Source of the DNA: Erythrophleum ivorense
Lineage: Eukaryota > Streptophyta > Magnoliopsida > Fabales > Fabaceae
Assembly (NCBI GenBank): GCA_026724425.1
Contig: JAIUCV010000007.1
Coordinates: 19,869,286 to 19,933,285, forward strand
Length of the DNA stretch: 64,000 bases
Reading direction: 5' to 3'
This document shows positions 1 to 13,395 of the stretch, in pieces. The position numbers were made by a program, and so were the translations under genes. The notes below the pieces were generated by a model. That model made no database searches. It was not told the DNA's origin and saw only the letters and a list, made by a program, of their open reading frames with translations. Position 1 is the stretch's first letter. Every line of letters starts with the position of its first letter.

Positions 1-1605
1 AGTCAAAAATTAATAACATTATTATAGTGCCAGTTGATTGTTAGGTGGTACTAGTTGATTACCGTATGAAATATGACTATTAGAGCTAAATTTCTAGTGG
101 ACTAGTTGACTGCTAGTCTCACAATCATTAACTGATTATGTCCAAAAAGCATTGAGTACCATTTTGGGCAAAGCCAATCGAATGGTTTCAAAGCTAGCTA
201 ACTTATTAGCATAGATTTAATTTCAAATGGTCACATCTCTCTCATTTTAACTTCATCTTAAATGAATGGTCTATTTTTGAAAAGCATTTTTAGTATATTT
301 TCTAATTCAATATGTTTCATTTTAAAACTCCATATATGAACAAAAGAGGGAAAACATGTCAAAATAAAGTATTGTGTAAAATCTATATCTTACTACTCAA
401 CTTTAAATAATCATAACTTTTCATTTGAACTTCTTTTTTAGTGAATGACCCATCTTTAAAGGTTTTTTGAGTCTATTTTACAATGAAATAAGTTTCATAT
501 CAAAGACTTATATGGTTTGTGTGATATGATAAAAATGGTAACCAAAGATCAAACTAAAGGTTTTGGGAAAAATTATATCTCACAATCTTTTAGGTCCAAA
601 TATATATTTTGAGAATCAAAATGTTTTGACCCAATAAATGTAAATCTAAATCTTTGAATTTCACATAAAAACTCTAACTTATGATAAATATATCTTTTCA
701 CGTCCATTAGCTATTTTGATATAACCAAACTTTCAAATCTTCAAATTTTTAAGTTTTTCAATTATTTGAGCATCCTTTTTTTATGTGTGCTATTTATTTG
801 AGTAAAGTATAATATTGATATTCCATGCTCTTCATTTCAATAGTCACCTTCTTTCTTTGGACCATTCTACTTAAAAGATTTAACTTATAAACCAAATAGT
901 TAGTCTACTTCACATTTATCAATATACATGGCATAATAGCATTTAATGTAATATAAATAATCTTATCATGCATATCTACTTCTTATAATTTATATATCCA
1001 ATTTAAAGTATATATATAGCCTTTAAATCTATTCGATATATTATAAACAAACATATCTTATACATAAGAGATAAAAGCATGATTTAAGAACTATTATAAG
1101 TTAATGATTGAATAAGTAAGCACGTATTAATACAATATTTATCAACATTTTTTGTCACCAAAACTTCTATGACATATTTGGGATAAGAAATCTTCTCTAT
1201 AATCAAGTATGTGGTATCCAATTTAAAGTTTATATATAACCTTTAAACTTATTCAATATATTACAAACAAAAATATCTTACATATAAGAGATAAAACATG
1301 ATTTAAGAAAAAGCATTATAAGTTAACGATTGAATAAGTAAGCACGCATTAATACTATATTTATCAACGTTTTTTATCACCAAAACTTCTATGACATAGT
1401 TGGGGTAAGAAGTCTTCATTATAATCAAGTATGTGGCTTTTAACAATCAAGTGAGCACATATTTTTAACTTATATCTCACACATTTATTATATATTTATC
1501 ATCATCAAAACTTATAACATAGAACCATAGGGTTAACTATATATAGATATAAGAAACTAACATTCTTGTACTACACAAAGGTTTCCTTCTTTGCCCTATC
1601 AACCT
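1..1605. repeat. Dispersed repeat, copy A
   Basis: This AT-rich stretch aligns by eye with 23490-24829 in the same orientation. Shared landmarks include the segment around 225-245 (tcaaatggtcacatctctct), a 'caccaaaacttctatgaca' motif, and the end around 1580-1605 (aaggtttccttctttg). The similarity stops abruptly after 'atcaacct' in both copies, which suggests an element end. No coding capacity was seen. It could be a solo LTR or part of a non-autonomous element. The left end lies outside the window. Confidence 0.6.
995..1436. repeat. Tandem duplication of a ~220-bp unit
   Basis: Unit one is 995-1214 and unit two is 1215-1436. Both begin tatccaatttaaag, contain 'aagagataaaa..catgatttaagaa' and 'gattgaataagtaagcacg', and end 'ataatcaagtatgtgg'. 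The related repeat at 24.4-24.66 kb has only one unit, so the duplication probably arose in this copy. Confidence 0.8.
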
Positions 1606-2994
1606 TAGGGCTAACAATATTGACCAAAAATTTAGCATATTGAAATTTTTTACTACAAAAACACACATTAGATGCATTAGTAAAGCTCTAACAAATAAAC
1701 AACACTATTGAGCCTTACTAACAAGAACACCAATAAACAAATCTTGAGTAAATAACATGCAAAATTTTTGACAAACACACTCACAAACTTGCAAGTGAAA
1801 CTTATAACTATTCTTTAGTTAGATTGAGTGTATTAATATGAGTATCATAATCATAAATCATAAATGACAAGGCCAATTAGAAAAAGAAGAATCTAATGAA
1901 CTTGATCGTTGTAATATTAATGCCATGAGTTGACCATAGCATACCTTTCAAGATATAAGTTGTTTTCCCATCTCCGACCATTTATTCTTTATAGCCTAAG
2001 GCATAGGGGTCTAACTTTTTTTTGCAATTAGATAGTAGCTTTTATCTTTTTATTAAAATTTATTAGTACAATACAAAAGCAAAACATTTAGTACAATCCT
2101 ATAAGAGAGATATCACAACTAATAGTAACAACAACTAAATTTATAACAAATCTTCAGAGCATGGATTGATGACTTGAAGTTCTTCTATAGAGGTACCCTT
2201 TAGTGATATTTCCAAGAACAATTGCACTTCAAGAAACCTTTCTCCTTTGTAGTATCTTGAATATGTCTAAAATCACTAAACTTTTGCTTTATTAAATAGT
2301 TCTTGGAGTGAACCTTTTAGGAAAAGTTTTTGGATTGACTTTGTTAAACAAGGTTAGGAAAATTTTTACTTCACATTTTCCATCCTAAAAGAAAACCTCA
2401 GAATAAGTGATTTATTCATCTTAAATCCATTAGACATTATTGAGAAAGGGTTGATCAACAATGACACACCTAAAAACCTGTAACTAATTTTGAGCGAACT
2501 CATCATACCTAAGCATGCTAGGCAGAAACATTATTCTTAAAAAAAGAAAGTTAAAAGCTATGTATCTTCTTTAGTTCACAATAGCACAATAGAGTTTTAA
2601 TAACAAACTATATCCTTTACATTGTTTTGTATCTTTTATAGGTTAGTAACACACTTATGGAAGGTAGCAATTGAAATGTAAGGAAAAAGAAATTAGAAAT
2701 CATGTTAAGTCATAGAAATTGTCCAAAAGTGACAATTAATTTCCTAATAGTTGGGTAAGCTAAATTGAGTTTTGAACTACCTAGTTTTGCATCTACCACA
2801 AAGATTCTTTAAAAGAATTCCTAATATTACAACCCACCCATACAATTCATACTATTGAAAGTCCAAACTCTAAGAAATAACTAACAATAGACAAAGCAGA
2901 AAAATGGAGAATTTAGAATAGTTGTTACCTTTAAATCACCACAATTTCATATTATTAGCTCTAATTCTCAAAAAAGAAAAGTACTCATCAATAG
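1606..2994. other. Intergenic AT-rich DNA, no gene seen
   Basis: No credible coding frame, RNA gene or element end was found here. It lies between the dispersed repeat and the first gypsy element. Confidence 0.5.
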
Positions 2995-3411
2995 TGATGT
3001 TGGATAAGAAATGGAAAGAGAAATGGAAGAGCAAGAACAAGCTCAACTTAATACACTTTAAGAATTCACCTAAGGTATATCAAGTCAAGAGATAACTCAA
3101 ATTTAGAGTTACTATAAAAAATATGTTGTATTCCCTCAATAACTTGCTTACAACTATTGTATAGCCACCTATTTATATTAGTTTTGGCATAAACCCCTTC
3201 CCCTTTCTAAGCCCAAGCATTAACTAGTAATAATTAATATTTCAAATATCTAAAATATCTTCTCTCTCTTTTGTCAAATATTAACAACCACACAATTTCC
3301 TAGCATTGATAACTAAAATCTTATTTTTCTAAGATTTGTTTTAAAGGCCTTTGACTAATAATTCATAGAATTCATGTATCTTTCATTTATCATTCTTGAA
3401 TTTCTCCATCA
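2995..3411 (-). repeat. 3' LTR of the first gypsy element
   Basis: Aligns over its full length with 7691-8099. Both share 'aagaaatggaaagagaaatg' near the left edge and end 'gaatttctccatca'. Transcription runs on the minus strand, so this is the 3' LTR. Confidence 0.9.
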
Positions 3412-3420
3412 TTCTCCTTC
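3412..3420 (-). other. Polypurine tract of the first gypsy element
   Basis: On the minus strand the bases just before the 3' LTR read GAAGGAGAA. This is the expected plus-strand priming site. Confidence 0.6.
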
Positions 3421-3849
3421 AATTGGAAAAGACTTGTCCTTAAGTTCAACTCTTCTTCTTCATTGTATGAATACAAGTAAGAGTTTTTGAAAGTTGCTGA
3501 AACTCCATAATCTCCTAGTAGCTCCACTTTATATGCATTTTCACCAATTTTCTTCAAAATTCAAAAAGGACCATTAACTTTAGGCTCTAGCTTCCTAAAA
3601 TGTTCTAGTGGGAATTATTCTTTATGAAGATGAATCCATACAAGATCTCTCCTTTTGAAACTTGATGGCTTTCAGAATTTATCAACTTGTTTCTTATAGT
3701 TTTCATCTTGTTAAAGAATTTTCTCTCTCACCTTTTAATGCAAATTTTGCATTTCTTTCTCTCTCTTTTCAACCTCATTACTAAAGAAGTGATTAGTTGG
3801 AATAGGAGCTAAGTCTAACAGATTGACAAGATTAGAGCCATATACCACC

Positions 3850-6303
3850 CCAAATGAACTTTTACTCAGGGCTTTAAGATTGAAGGTCTCATTATTGAAT
3901 ATTCCTTTTAACTAAGTAATATAGTAGATTTCCTAAGCTCTTATTAACAACTTTAGTCTACCTATAAGTTTGTGGATGATGTGAATAACTAAATTGAAGA
4001 ATGGTTCCAAGCTTCTTCTAAAGAGTTCACAAAAAATGACTTATAAATTTTGTATCACGATTAAAGTAATGGTCTTTGGAATACCATAAAGCTTGACAAT
4101 CTCTTTGAAATAGATGTCTACCATATAAGATGCATCTAAAGTTTTAAGGCATGACACAAAGTGTGCTATTTTGAAAAATTGATCCACTACTATCACAATT
4201 AAATCTTTGTTTCTTTAAGTTTTTGGCAATCCTATCATGAAATCAATGCTCACATCTTCCCATAGTGCACTAGAAAATGGAATTAGGGTATATAAACCTA
4301 TATTTTGACTACGGCCTCTGGCCATGTGATAAGTATGACATTGTTCCACATACCTTGAAACATCACAAACCATATTGGGCCAATAAAATTTTCCTTGAAT
4401 AAGAGCAAGAGTCTTATTTTGCTCAAAATGTCCTCCAAGTCCTTCATCATATGCTTTTTTAATTATGGCCTCTTGCAAAGAACATTGGGGAATACATAAT
4501 CTATTATTCTTGAAAAGGAAACCATTGTGTAAGAGGAAATATTTAAAAGTGTCTTTAGAACATTCACTCAAAATATTAGAAAAAATATAAATCTTCTTTG
4601 TAGAGCTTCTTAAGGACTTTAAATCTAATCAGACTAGATTCACCTTCATTGAAGAAATCAATGAACATCTTCTACTTAATACATCAATGAATTGATTTTG
4701 ATTATCAGCAATATGTTTGATCACAAAGGTGTAGGCTTGAAGATATTCTACCCAATTTGCATGTTTATTATTAAGTTTATGTTGGCCATTGATGTACTTT
4801 AAGGTCTCATGGTTAGAGAATAAAATGAACTTCTTATAAATGAGATGATGCCTTCAATGGCTAAAGGTTAAATAATGGCATAGAATTCCTTATCATAGAT
4901 TGAATAATTTCTCCTTGATCCATTCAATTTCTTGCTAAAATAGGCAATTGGTTTTCCTTCTTAGGAAAGAAAAACTCCAATTCCCACATTTAAGCATCAC
5001 AACACACTTTGAAGACCTTCTTGAAGTCAAGTAATGTAAGAATAGGTGCTTTAGTCATTTTCTTTTTTATCAACTTGAAACTCCTTTAAGCTTTCTCATT
5101 CCACTTAAAGGTTTCTCTTTTCAAGCACTCGGTGATAGGAGAATAAGAATGCTAAATCCTATACTAAATTGTTGGTAGAAGGATATTAGACCTTGGAAGC
5201 TTTGAACTTCTTGGAGAGAATTTGACGTAGGCCATTGCACAATCACTTCAGCCTACTAGGATCCATGCTAATTCCCTCACTAGAAATGACATATCCTAAG
5301 AAAGTGACCTTTTCTATGAGGAAGTGACACTTTTTAAGTTTTGCATACAAGTATTGTTCCTTAAGCACCTTACAAACTTCTTGGGTATATTCCATATGTT
5401 CCTTTAAGCTTCTATTATAAACCAAGATGTCATCAAAATAGATAGCCACAAACTTGCCAATGAAAGCCTTTAGAAAATGATTCAGGAGATGCGTGAAAAT
5501 GCTTGGGGCATTAGAGAGTCTGAATGACATTACCATCCATTCACAAAGACCATCTGTTATCTTGAACGCTATTTTCCATTCATCTTTAGGGGTGCATTTA
5601 AATTTGATGACATCTACTCCTTAAGTCAATCTTTGAAAAGATCATTGTACAACAATGTTAATTGAGTAGATCATCAAGATGAGGTATCAGAAATCAATAT
5701 TTAATTGTAATTTTGTTTATAGCTTGGCTATCAATGCACATCCGCCACGACCCATCCTTATTGGGAACAACAAGCGCAAGAACTGTGCAAGGGCTTGAGC
5801 TTTCACCTCAAACCCTTTTGCAATAGTTCATCAACTTGATGTTGTAACTCTTCATATTCCTTTGGACTCATGCAATCTGCTTATTCGAAATGGAAGTGCC
5901 AAGCACCAAATCAATGTGCTAGGAGGAAGTCCAAAAGGAATCTCATTAGGCACTACATCTTAAAACTCTTTAAGTAAAGGTTTCAATATTGGTGGGATCT
6001 CGTTTATAGCTTCATTCTCCTCCAAAATTATGAGTGCATAAACATCAATAGAATGATCTATAATATGGAGAAATTGAAACTTTGAGAGAAAAGAACTCCC
6101 ATTTCCATTGGAAGGATTAAGTTTGTTATGCACTTTACAATGTGCCAATGTGATGTTGAGACCATACTTAATAAAAGAATAAGTATTCTTATAGCTGTCA
6201 TGAAGCACTCTTTGATCATATAACTATGGTCGACCAAGAAGCAAGTGGCATGCATCCATAAGTACCATATCACATAAAACCTTATCTTTATAATGTTGGG
6301 CAA
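3850..6303 (-). pseudogene. Broken gypsy pol (protease linker, RT, RNase H, integrase)
   Basis: From 6303 downward the minus strand encodes the protease-RT linker typical of plant chromoviruses (DACHLLLGRPW-like, spread over frames). RT follows: MCIDSQAINKITIKY near 5720, and the catalytic YFDDILVY box at about 5429-5440, which is intact. RNase H remains are near 4930-4870 (SRRNYSIYDKEFYA). Integrase starts near 4540 with GLGGHFEQNKT and YWPNM, and reaches DFMIGLPKT, which holds the first catalytic Asp. The zinc-binding H2C2 set is damaged: the first His position is Tyr, and the second Cys of the C-x2-C is Tyr. Stops and frameshifts separate the open pieces, so no polyprotein can be made. Boundaries are approximate. 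Confidence 0.85.
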
Positions 6304-6689
6304 TAGAAAATTGAATTAAACATTGTTTGTTAACATGCATCTCATTGACTTTTTTAGCTAAGATAATTTATAAGATTTGGGATAATTCTCCATCTTAAGT
6401 TATAACTTTTCTACTATAGTAATAGAAACTACATTCTCATAACTGCCACTATCAATTATTATTGTGTAGACCTTACCATGTGCAGTACAGTGCATGTGGA
6501 AAACATTTAGCAGAGCCATTTATCATCTTCAGCATGCATGGAATTCAAGACACATTAAACCACTAGAATCTCTCCTTGATCTTTATAAGTGATAACTTCT
6601 TTTTTATTACCCTTATTGTCATTATCAAGATGATAATCATGTATCAATTCATCTTCACCTTCTTTAACAACAGATATAACTTTCCTATT

Positions 6690-7400
6690 AGGACACTCAG
6701 AGGTGATTTGGCTAAATCCTTGACACTTAAAGGCATAGTTAAAAGCAATATAAGGCTCAAATTCCTTGTTTTGGGACTCTTTTCGAAGAACTAGTCTCGT
6801 TTGGTGGTAAAGGTTTAAAAGTTAAGGCATTTCCCTAGTTAGAGACTCCCTCTCTACTTGAGATTTTTTGAGAATGTTTCTCCTTTAGTTGCTTTTCTAT
6901 TTGAATTGCCAATCTACAAACATTATTAAACATCCAATATGGTTCAATTAGACAATATCTCTGATCTTTAGTTGAAAACCACCAAAATATCGAGTAATTG
7001 TTTGTTTCTTGGGCTCCACGACATCACACTTCATTATGAGATGCTTAGATTTAGCCGTGTATTGCTTTATGGTTGACTCTTTTTGCTTGAAATAATGGAA
7101 TTGATAGAAGGAATCTTACATATAACTTGTTAAAAGAAATTTCTTCTTAAACTCCCTTTTCATATTTTCTCATGTCACTATTTGCTACTTTCCTTTACTC
7201 TCTCTTTGCCTTTTCAAATTTTTTCACTAAATTGAAGCATGCTTCTTCAACTTAATGGCTACTATTTTGACCTTTTTACTCTTTGGAATGCTCTTGTAAT
7301 AAAAAAACATATTCAACTATAGCCAACCAATCAATAAAATCCTCTATATGTAATTGACTTTCAAAGTTAGGAATATCTACTTTGACACCATAATCTTTGT
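6690..7400 (-). pseudogene. Broken gypsy gag
   Basis: The minus strand at 7350-7190 gives a gag-domain signature (IDWLAIVEYVFYYK, then KKVKIVAIKLKKHA), with in-frame stops where Trp-rich residues normally lie. Near 6740-6690 there is a zinc-knuckle relic (KCQGFSQITSECPNR). Its first Cys is lost or frameshifted and its His is replaced by Gln, so the CCHC knuckle cannot be functional. It lies directly inside the 5' LTR, as expected for gag. Confidence 0.75.
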
Positions 7401-7675
7401 GAGAATTGTAATTCCTTTGGTTAAATTGAGAAGGAGCCCTCTCACTAGATAAGTTAGATTCATCATCATGAAAAGGGATAGTCTTTACCTCTTTTTCATC
7501 ATTTTTTGAACCATGACATTGATCATTATGGTGTGTAACTTAAAGATGGTCATGCTATTGTTATACTTGCTATACTTGCCTTCTTATTTCATCCGTTTCA
7601 ATATCATGTAGATCACATTCATGGGTGGTGTTCCCTCCTTGACGTCGATGATGACCAACCATGAAAAGAGCTAAA

Positions 7676-7687
7676 GCTTTAATGCCA
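7676..7687 (-). other. Primer-binding site of the first gypsy element
   Basis: The minus strand reads TGGCATTAAAGC three bases inside the 5' LTR. It matches the plant initiator tRNA-Met PBS (TGGTATCAGAGC) at 9 of 12 positions. Confidence 0.65.
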
Positions 7688-7690
7688 ACT

Positions 7691-8099
7691 TGATGTCAAA
7701 TAAGAAATGGAAAGAGAAATGGAAGAGCAAGAACAAGCTTAACTTAATATACCTTAGAAATCCACCTAAGATATATCAAGTCAAGAGAGAACTCAATTTA
7801 CTATGAAAAATATGTTGTATTCACTCAATGGCTTGCTTACAACCATCATCTAGCCACTTATTTATACTAGTTTTGGTACAAGCCCCTTCCCCTTTCTAAG
7901 CCCAAGTATTGACTAGTAATAATTAAAATTTCAAACATCTAAAATATCTTCTCTCTTTCTTGTTAAATATTAATGACTACATAATTTCCTAACATTGAAA
8001 ATTAAAATAGTATTCTTCCAATATTTATTCAGAGACCCTTGACTAATAATTCATAGAATTAATGCATCTTTCATTTATTATTCTTGAATTTCTCCATCA
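7691..8099 (-). repeat. 5' LTR of the first gypsy element
   Basis: Partner of 2995-3411, with many substitutions and small indels between the two. That implies an old insertion. Confidence 0.9.
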
Positions 8100-10202
8100 A
8101 ATTGATAGAAAACCAACAAATGAGATAAGCTATAGGATAGTTTAAGGTTACTAGATACATCTCCAAAATGACACCTAACTAATAGGCAATGTATCATAGA
8201 AACTTCCAATAAAGGCATAAACTATAAATATTGAGTTTAGAATAACATAAATCCACTATATTGCATTGTATTAGTTTGTTCTTAAACCTTAAAAAAGACT
8301 AAACCCAAGAATACATTTAACAATAACATGCTATAGGGGATTAAAAACAAAGGAAAGGATATATTGATTCTAATTCATGTTTGAGGTCTCAAATTATGGA
8401 TATACTGCATAATGAATTGGTAGACATGTCCATATTATCACCAAATATGATAATATCAATTGAAATATTAAAAATTACTGAGAAAATGTTCACTAATTTC
8501 AAATAAATGCAATAAAAGTTGACAAACTTATACAACAAACTCACCAAATAGAAAATTGTCTAGCATGCGACAACTAAAAAAATTACCATTAGTTTCTTAT
8601 ATAAGGAATTTTTAGAGCAACCTTATGCAAATATTTTCCAAAAATTAAAGCTTTTTCTACTATTTTAATCACAGCATACAGTTGCGTTCAAGATCTAATC
8701 ACATCTAATAGTAATTGATTCTAAAATGTAAAGATGTTTAGTAAAGAGGGATGTGATGGGTTTTATGTTAGAGGTTTTAGATGAAACTCATAAATAGGTT
8801 TCTGTTAATATAAACAAAACCAAAAGGAATTTAGAAATGTAAAAGTAGAGAAGGAGGGAGAAACAAAAACATGATTTATCATAAATCAAATTTCAATCTT
8901 ATAAATTTCTATCATGCATGCTTCCAATATAATCCAATTATTTTCATGTTTTAAGCAATTGACATTTGTAGACTGTTAAAGTGAAAATCTATACCCTGTA
9001 CAAGTACAAAAAACAACATAGATACTTCTACAAACACACATATTATTCTTAACAACCTAAGCCTTAAAGAATTCATTTTTCATGCTAAAAAAGTGATTCA
9101 ATTCACTAAGGAAAATGATTAACAATATGAGGAAGAAGAGAAGAAAAATCATACAATGTCATCAAGTTGAAGATAGACAAGTTCAAGGGAGTAGCCAAAA
9201 TGGAGGTGAAAGACTTTATCTATGGTGTTTTAAATAATGGAATCTACCTATGCTTCTTCGTCAAAGTTGTTAACATGTAGGTCATCCTCCTTCGCTATGA
9301 AGTAGCGAATTAAACAGGAAATAGGAAAATAATCAAATTTTAAGCACAAATACACATAAACACATAAGAATTGGGCAATATTATAATAAAAAAGGTTACC
9401 TTAATAGAGTAAATAATGATTTCTTGATCAATTTCAACACCAATTCTTCATTCCAGAAGTCTTTTTCTTCCCTTCCCTCTCATGCCTCCTTTTCCTTATA
9501 TCTTGATCCTCCTCTAAGTGTGAACAAGATGGAGAACATTATTGGAAACATGATGGAGAACAAGACAGGTAACATTCCTAGAATCCAAATTCTTGTGCAT
9601 GAACATTCTTGAAAACATGGCTTCTTTAGCAAATTGTAAATATGCAAAGCAAAAGACAAGTCGGGGCAAAATCTTTAACCCTATAAGATGAGGGTTTTCA
9701 AATTTATATTCAATAAAAATTTGAACCTATGGTTAGCAAGGATTTCAAGTTGGGTTTAAAGTTGGAAGAGGCAACTTTTAGGCTTTCTGAATGAGAGGTG
9801 GGGATGATGGATGGTGAAATTTAGGATAGGATGGGCATGGGCTTACTTTGTCTAATCATAATTAGGTCTCGATTTAGCCATAGTTACTAAATCACAATTT
9901 TTTAGTAGTGCCACTGAGTAAATTATTTTGACTATTATCATCAGTTCACCACCTATGAAGCTTATAAATAAAGATTGCTTACAACGTTCAAGCAAAACAC
10001 ATAAATCATCAATTGACCATCCCATACATTGCATAACAATCACATATTTACTTGTAAAGCAAGCATTACAACCCTTCTTAGCTCTAAGCATATGTATATT
10101 CTTCACTTTGTCTTGTCAATATTGTGCCCTTCAAGGGAAATCCCTCAATAATACAAATTATCGTCTCTTTAATCTTTCATCATCTTTGATTTCCTTCCAT
10201 GT
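8100..10202. other. Intergenic DNA, no gene supported
   Basis: AT-rich sequence. Short open frames near 9424-9612 and 9928-10248 show no recognisable domain, splice pattern or codon signature. I see nothing firm here. Confidence 0.5.
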
Positions 10203-11752
10203 TCAAATTATGATCTCTAGAACTGAAATAAATCATATATGTAAATAATTGATCTTAATTAATAAAAATTATACCTAAGAACTGTAGAGGTAAAGTAATA
10301 ATGTATATTATTCAAAATATGTGATGCATACACACACATTATAATTACAATTTTAAATTATAGCATAATCTATTTATTATAAATGCTAAATTGTTATCAA
10401 AATGGATCTAAACCTATTAAACTAGTCAAAAACTAATAAACTAGTCATTAAGCCAATTTAGTTAACACATAAAGTTGTCCTGCCAAAAAATTAGTCAAGA
10501 ATCAATCAAATCAATCAAAACTGGACCAGTTCAATGTTCAACCAATTTTGATTTTTTTTAGATTATTTCATATTTCATCTTGAATAGATCTAAAAAATTA
10601 AAAACAAAAGATAATGGGAGAAAGAAGGGGTTAAAATAGAGCAAAATTTTAAGAAAAGAGAATGTAAGAGAAAACAAAAGGCTGTGCTTGTTTTCTATCA
10701 TACTTCATCTCCAAGTAGTACCTCTCTCAGATATTAAGATATTTGACCAAAATTACTCCTTTCTCTTTCTCAATATTTAAAATTAACTATTAGTAATATT
10801 TAAAATTTATTCCTATTTATTTGTTATATCACTAATTAAACTAATGAACCATGAGTCAAGTGTGAAAACAATGATATGCAATTGATTGCACAAAAAAGCT
10901 CTATTTGTGTATAAGCCTACCTTTAGGTGGATATAAAATTAATGGTATTTATCTTAAATTAACTTTTGAAGAATTAGTGAAAGGTTGGTGATATTTTCAA
11001 TTGTAATTATTTTGTTTTAAAATATGTTTGTTGGTTTCAAAGCTTTATTAATTTTTTAATTCAATTTTTATAATTTAAAAACTTGTAATTAATTTTCTAT
11101 AATTTTTGTAAAAATTTACTTTGGTCCCTAATCTCTTATCATAAAACTCTTCTCAGTGTGCTATCGCATATAGTTAATTATATACTATTTTAAAATTCTA
11201 AGCATGCATTTTATATCAATAACACATAAAATTAAATGATAAAAGAAATTTATTATGATCTTACTTAAGTTAAATGACTGCGTGAATTATATAAACTATA
11301 CACATTCAATCATAGTATTAAAATAGTACATGATTGATCATGTTAAAAAAAAGTTAATCCCAATACTGATAAAAGTTTAGTGTTAAAAATCAAATTACAA
11401 ACGGATCAAAACTTTAACAATTAGCAAAGTAGTAATTTAATCTATAAAAAATTAAAATAAATAAATACTAAAAAAATGTGTCAGATAAAATTTTAATTTT
11501 TTATATAATTAATCATATTCTAAGATAAAATAATCAAAATTAAAATGTCATTAAATTCTAATTAATTAATTTATTAAAAGAAAAATTATAATAAATGAAA
11601 TCAATAATTAAGTAGGCTAGCGTCTTACTCACAATGACCCAACTCTATTATCAAGTTGTATTAATCAATTTATTTATTAAAATGAAATTAATAATAAATG
11701 AAATCAATGACTAAGTAGGCTAACGCCTTATTCAGCTCTATCAAGTTGTATA

Positions 11753-11797
11753 TTCCCGGTAGTCCACGTCTCGGTTTAGTGGTAAAGTGTCTGTATA
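11753..11797. repeat. Small insertion with tRNA-like wording
   Basis: Absent from the matching place in unit 2 (near 13490). A 40-base insert is flanked by GTATA on both sides. It contains 'cggtttagtggtaaagtg', which resembles the D-arm/A-box of tRNA-Gly or tRNA-Asp. No B-box or acceptor pairing follows, so it is not a tRNA gene. Confidence 0.35.
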
Positions 11798-11904
11798 TAA
11801 CATTTTTCTTTTCATAAATTTTTATGTTTTTGTTCTTCTGAGAATGCTTTTCACCACATCATCTTTCCGTGTAATCTTGCTTCCGGGAAGTTGCCAACAG
11901 TCTA

Positions 11905-12033
11905 AGTACTTGTTTGGATAAACAGTAACATTTCTCAAATCACATTTTAGATAAAGCAATGAATTGTTGCTTTTACATATTATGGTTGGATAAATGAAAT
12001 TTTTAGTTTTTTCACCATAAAACTAAACACGCT
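11905..12033. mobile_element. Candidate MITE inserted in unit 1
   Basis: About 130 bp is present between 'ttgccaacag' and 'ttgttgagg' in unit 1 but missing from unit 2. The ends are weakly inverted: left gtacttgtttgg, right (reverse complement) tagcgtgtttag. A short TAA or CTA may be repeated outside. The family is unresolved (Harbinger-like or hAT-like). Confidence 0.4.
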
Positions 12034-12330
12034 ATAACATTGTTGAGGGGATACGATAATGACGTCACTTTATGTGTTTATGTGTGCTTCACGGGAAGTT
12101 TTCCATTCCCAAGCATGTGTGTGTTTGTTACATGGCATGGACAGGCTTATTTCACAAATGCCATAAACATATAGTGGCGCCTGCCCTCGTTGTGAATTAA
12201 CTCAATCTCTTGCGTAAAGTAGTTTTAGATTTTATCTTTTTTTTTTTTGGTTTCCAGCACATTTTAAATCTTGTTACGTTATAATGTTATATATCACTGT
12301 AGAAACTGTGATCTCTAAAATCGAAACAAA

Positions 12331-12350
12331 TTATATATATATATATATAT
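12331..12350. repeat. (TA)n microsatellite
   Basis: Uninterrupted TA dinucleotides at the start of unit 2. Confidence 0.9.
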
Positions 12351-13387
12351 TATATACATATATAAAACTGAAGTAATAAAAATTATACATAAGAATTGCA
12401 TAGGTAAAATGATAATGTATATTATTCAAAAAATGTAATAATTATATTTTAAAGTTATAGCATAATTTATTACTTTATAAATATTAAATTTCCGTGCGTT
12501 ACTCGACTCAACTACTAATTACTGATAAAATGGAAGAGCAAAGTTCTGAGGAACTCCTTCTAATGGCGCGACGTAGCTTATACAAGTGAAAAACAGTGAT
12601 ATGTAATCGATTGCACAAAAAAAGCTCTATTTGTGTGTAAGCCTACCTTCAGGCAGATATAAAATTAATTGTATTTAACCTAGATTAACTTTTGAAGAAT
12701 TAAAGAAAAGTTGACGATACTTTCAATTGTGATTGTCTTATTTTAAAATATGATTAATTATATAAAAATGTTAAGTTATCCTGTTGGTTTCAAAGTTTTA
12801 TTAAATTTTTAATTCAATTTTTATAATAATAATTTTTTTAATTAGATTTCTATAATTTAAAAAAATGTACTTTGGCCCCTAATTTATAATTATTGTAAAA
12901 CTTTTGTTAGTTGCCATTCAATTCTACTAAGGTAATCAATTATATGCTATTGTAAAACTCTAGATATACATAATTTATACCAATACATTAATAGATAATT
13001 AGATGATGACAAATATTCATTGTGATGTCACTTAGGATAAATGACTGCGTAAAGTAATATAAAGTATACATAAATTTCATTGGGTAAAGGATTATACATA
13101 TTTGCTCTTAGTGTTAAATTAACATATATAATTACCCATGTCAAAAAAATTAATCCATAAAAGTTTGGTGTCAAACATCAAATTAAAAATTGAACAAAAC
13201 TTTTAAAATTTAACAAAGTCATTTAATCTAAAAAAATTAAAAATAAATAAATATTAAAAAATGCAACGGATAAAAAGTTAACTTTTTCGTATAATTAATC
13301 ATATTCTAAGATAAAATAATCAAATTAAAACATCATCCAATTTTAATTAATTTATTAAAAGATAATTTATAATTAATGAAATCGATT

Positions 13388-13395
13388 TGTGTGTG

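Larger units (their letters stand above)
2995..8099 (-). mobile_element. Decayed Ty3/gypsy LTR retrotransposon
   Basis: A complete but non-functional element on the minus strand. Two LTRs of about 417 and 409 bp bracket gag, protease, reverse transcriptase, RNase H and integrase remains in the Ty3/gypsy order (integrase after RT). The LTRs start TGATG and end CATCA, giving the usual TG..CA ends. The 5-bp flanks are AATAG on the left and AATTG on the right, a likely target-site duplication with one change. A primer-binding site resembling initiator tRNA-Met and a purine tract sit at the expected inner edges. Many stops and frameshifts break the genes. Short LTRs and the integrase/protease wording suggest a chromovirus of the Reina or CRM kind; the clade is an inference. 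Confidence 0.92.
10203..12294 (+). repeat. Segmental duplication, unit 1 (upstream-flank block)
   Basis: Aligns with 12295-13866 in the same order. Matching landmarks are 'taataaaaattatac' (10260/12373), 'gattgcacaaaaaa..gctctatttgtgt' (10882/12610), 'tgcttc[ct]gggaagttgcc' (11879/13582), 'ataa[tc]gacgtcac' (12056/13622) and 'cttatttcacaa' (12147/13699). The middle part (about 10880-11600) also matches 44770-45480, just upstream of the 199-residue membrane-protein gene. This unit carries at least two insertions that unit 2 lacks. Confidence 0.8.

Noticed and set aside
3001..3411. Repeated 'aagaaatggaaagag' block as a possible host duplication
   Set aside because: It is explained fully by the LTR pair with TG..CA ends, PBS and PPT.
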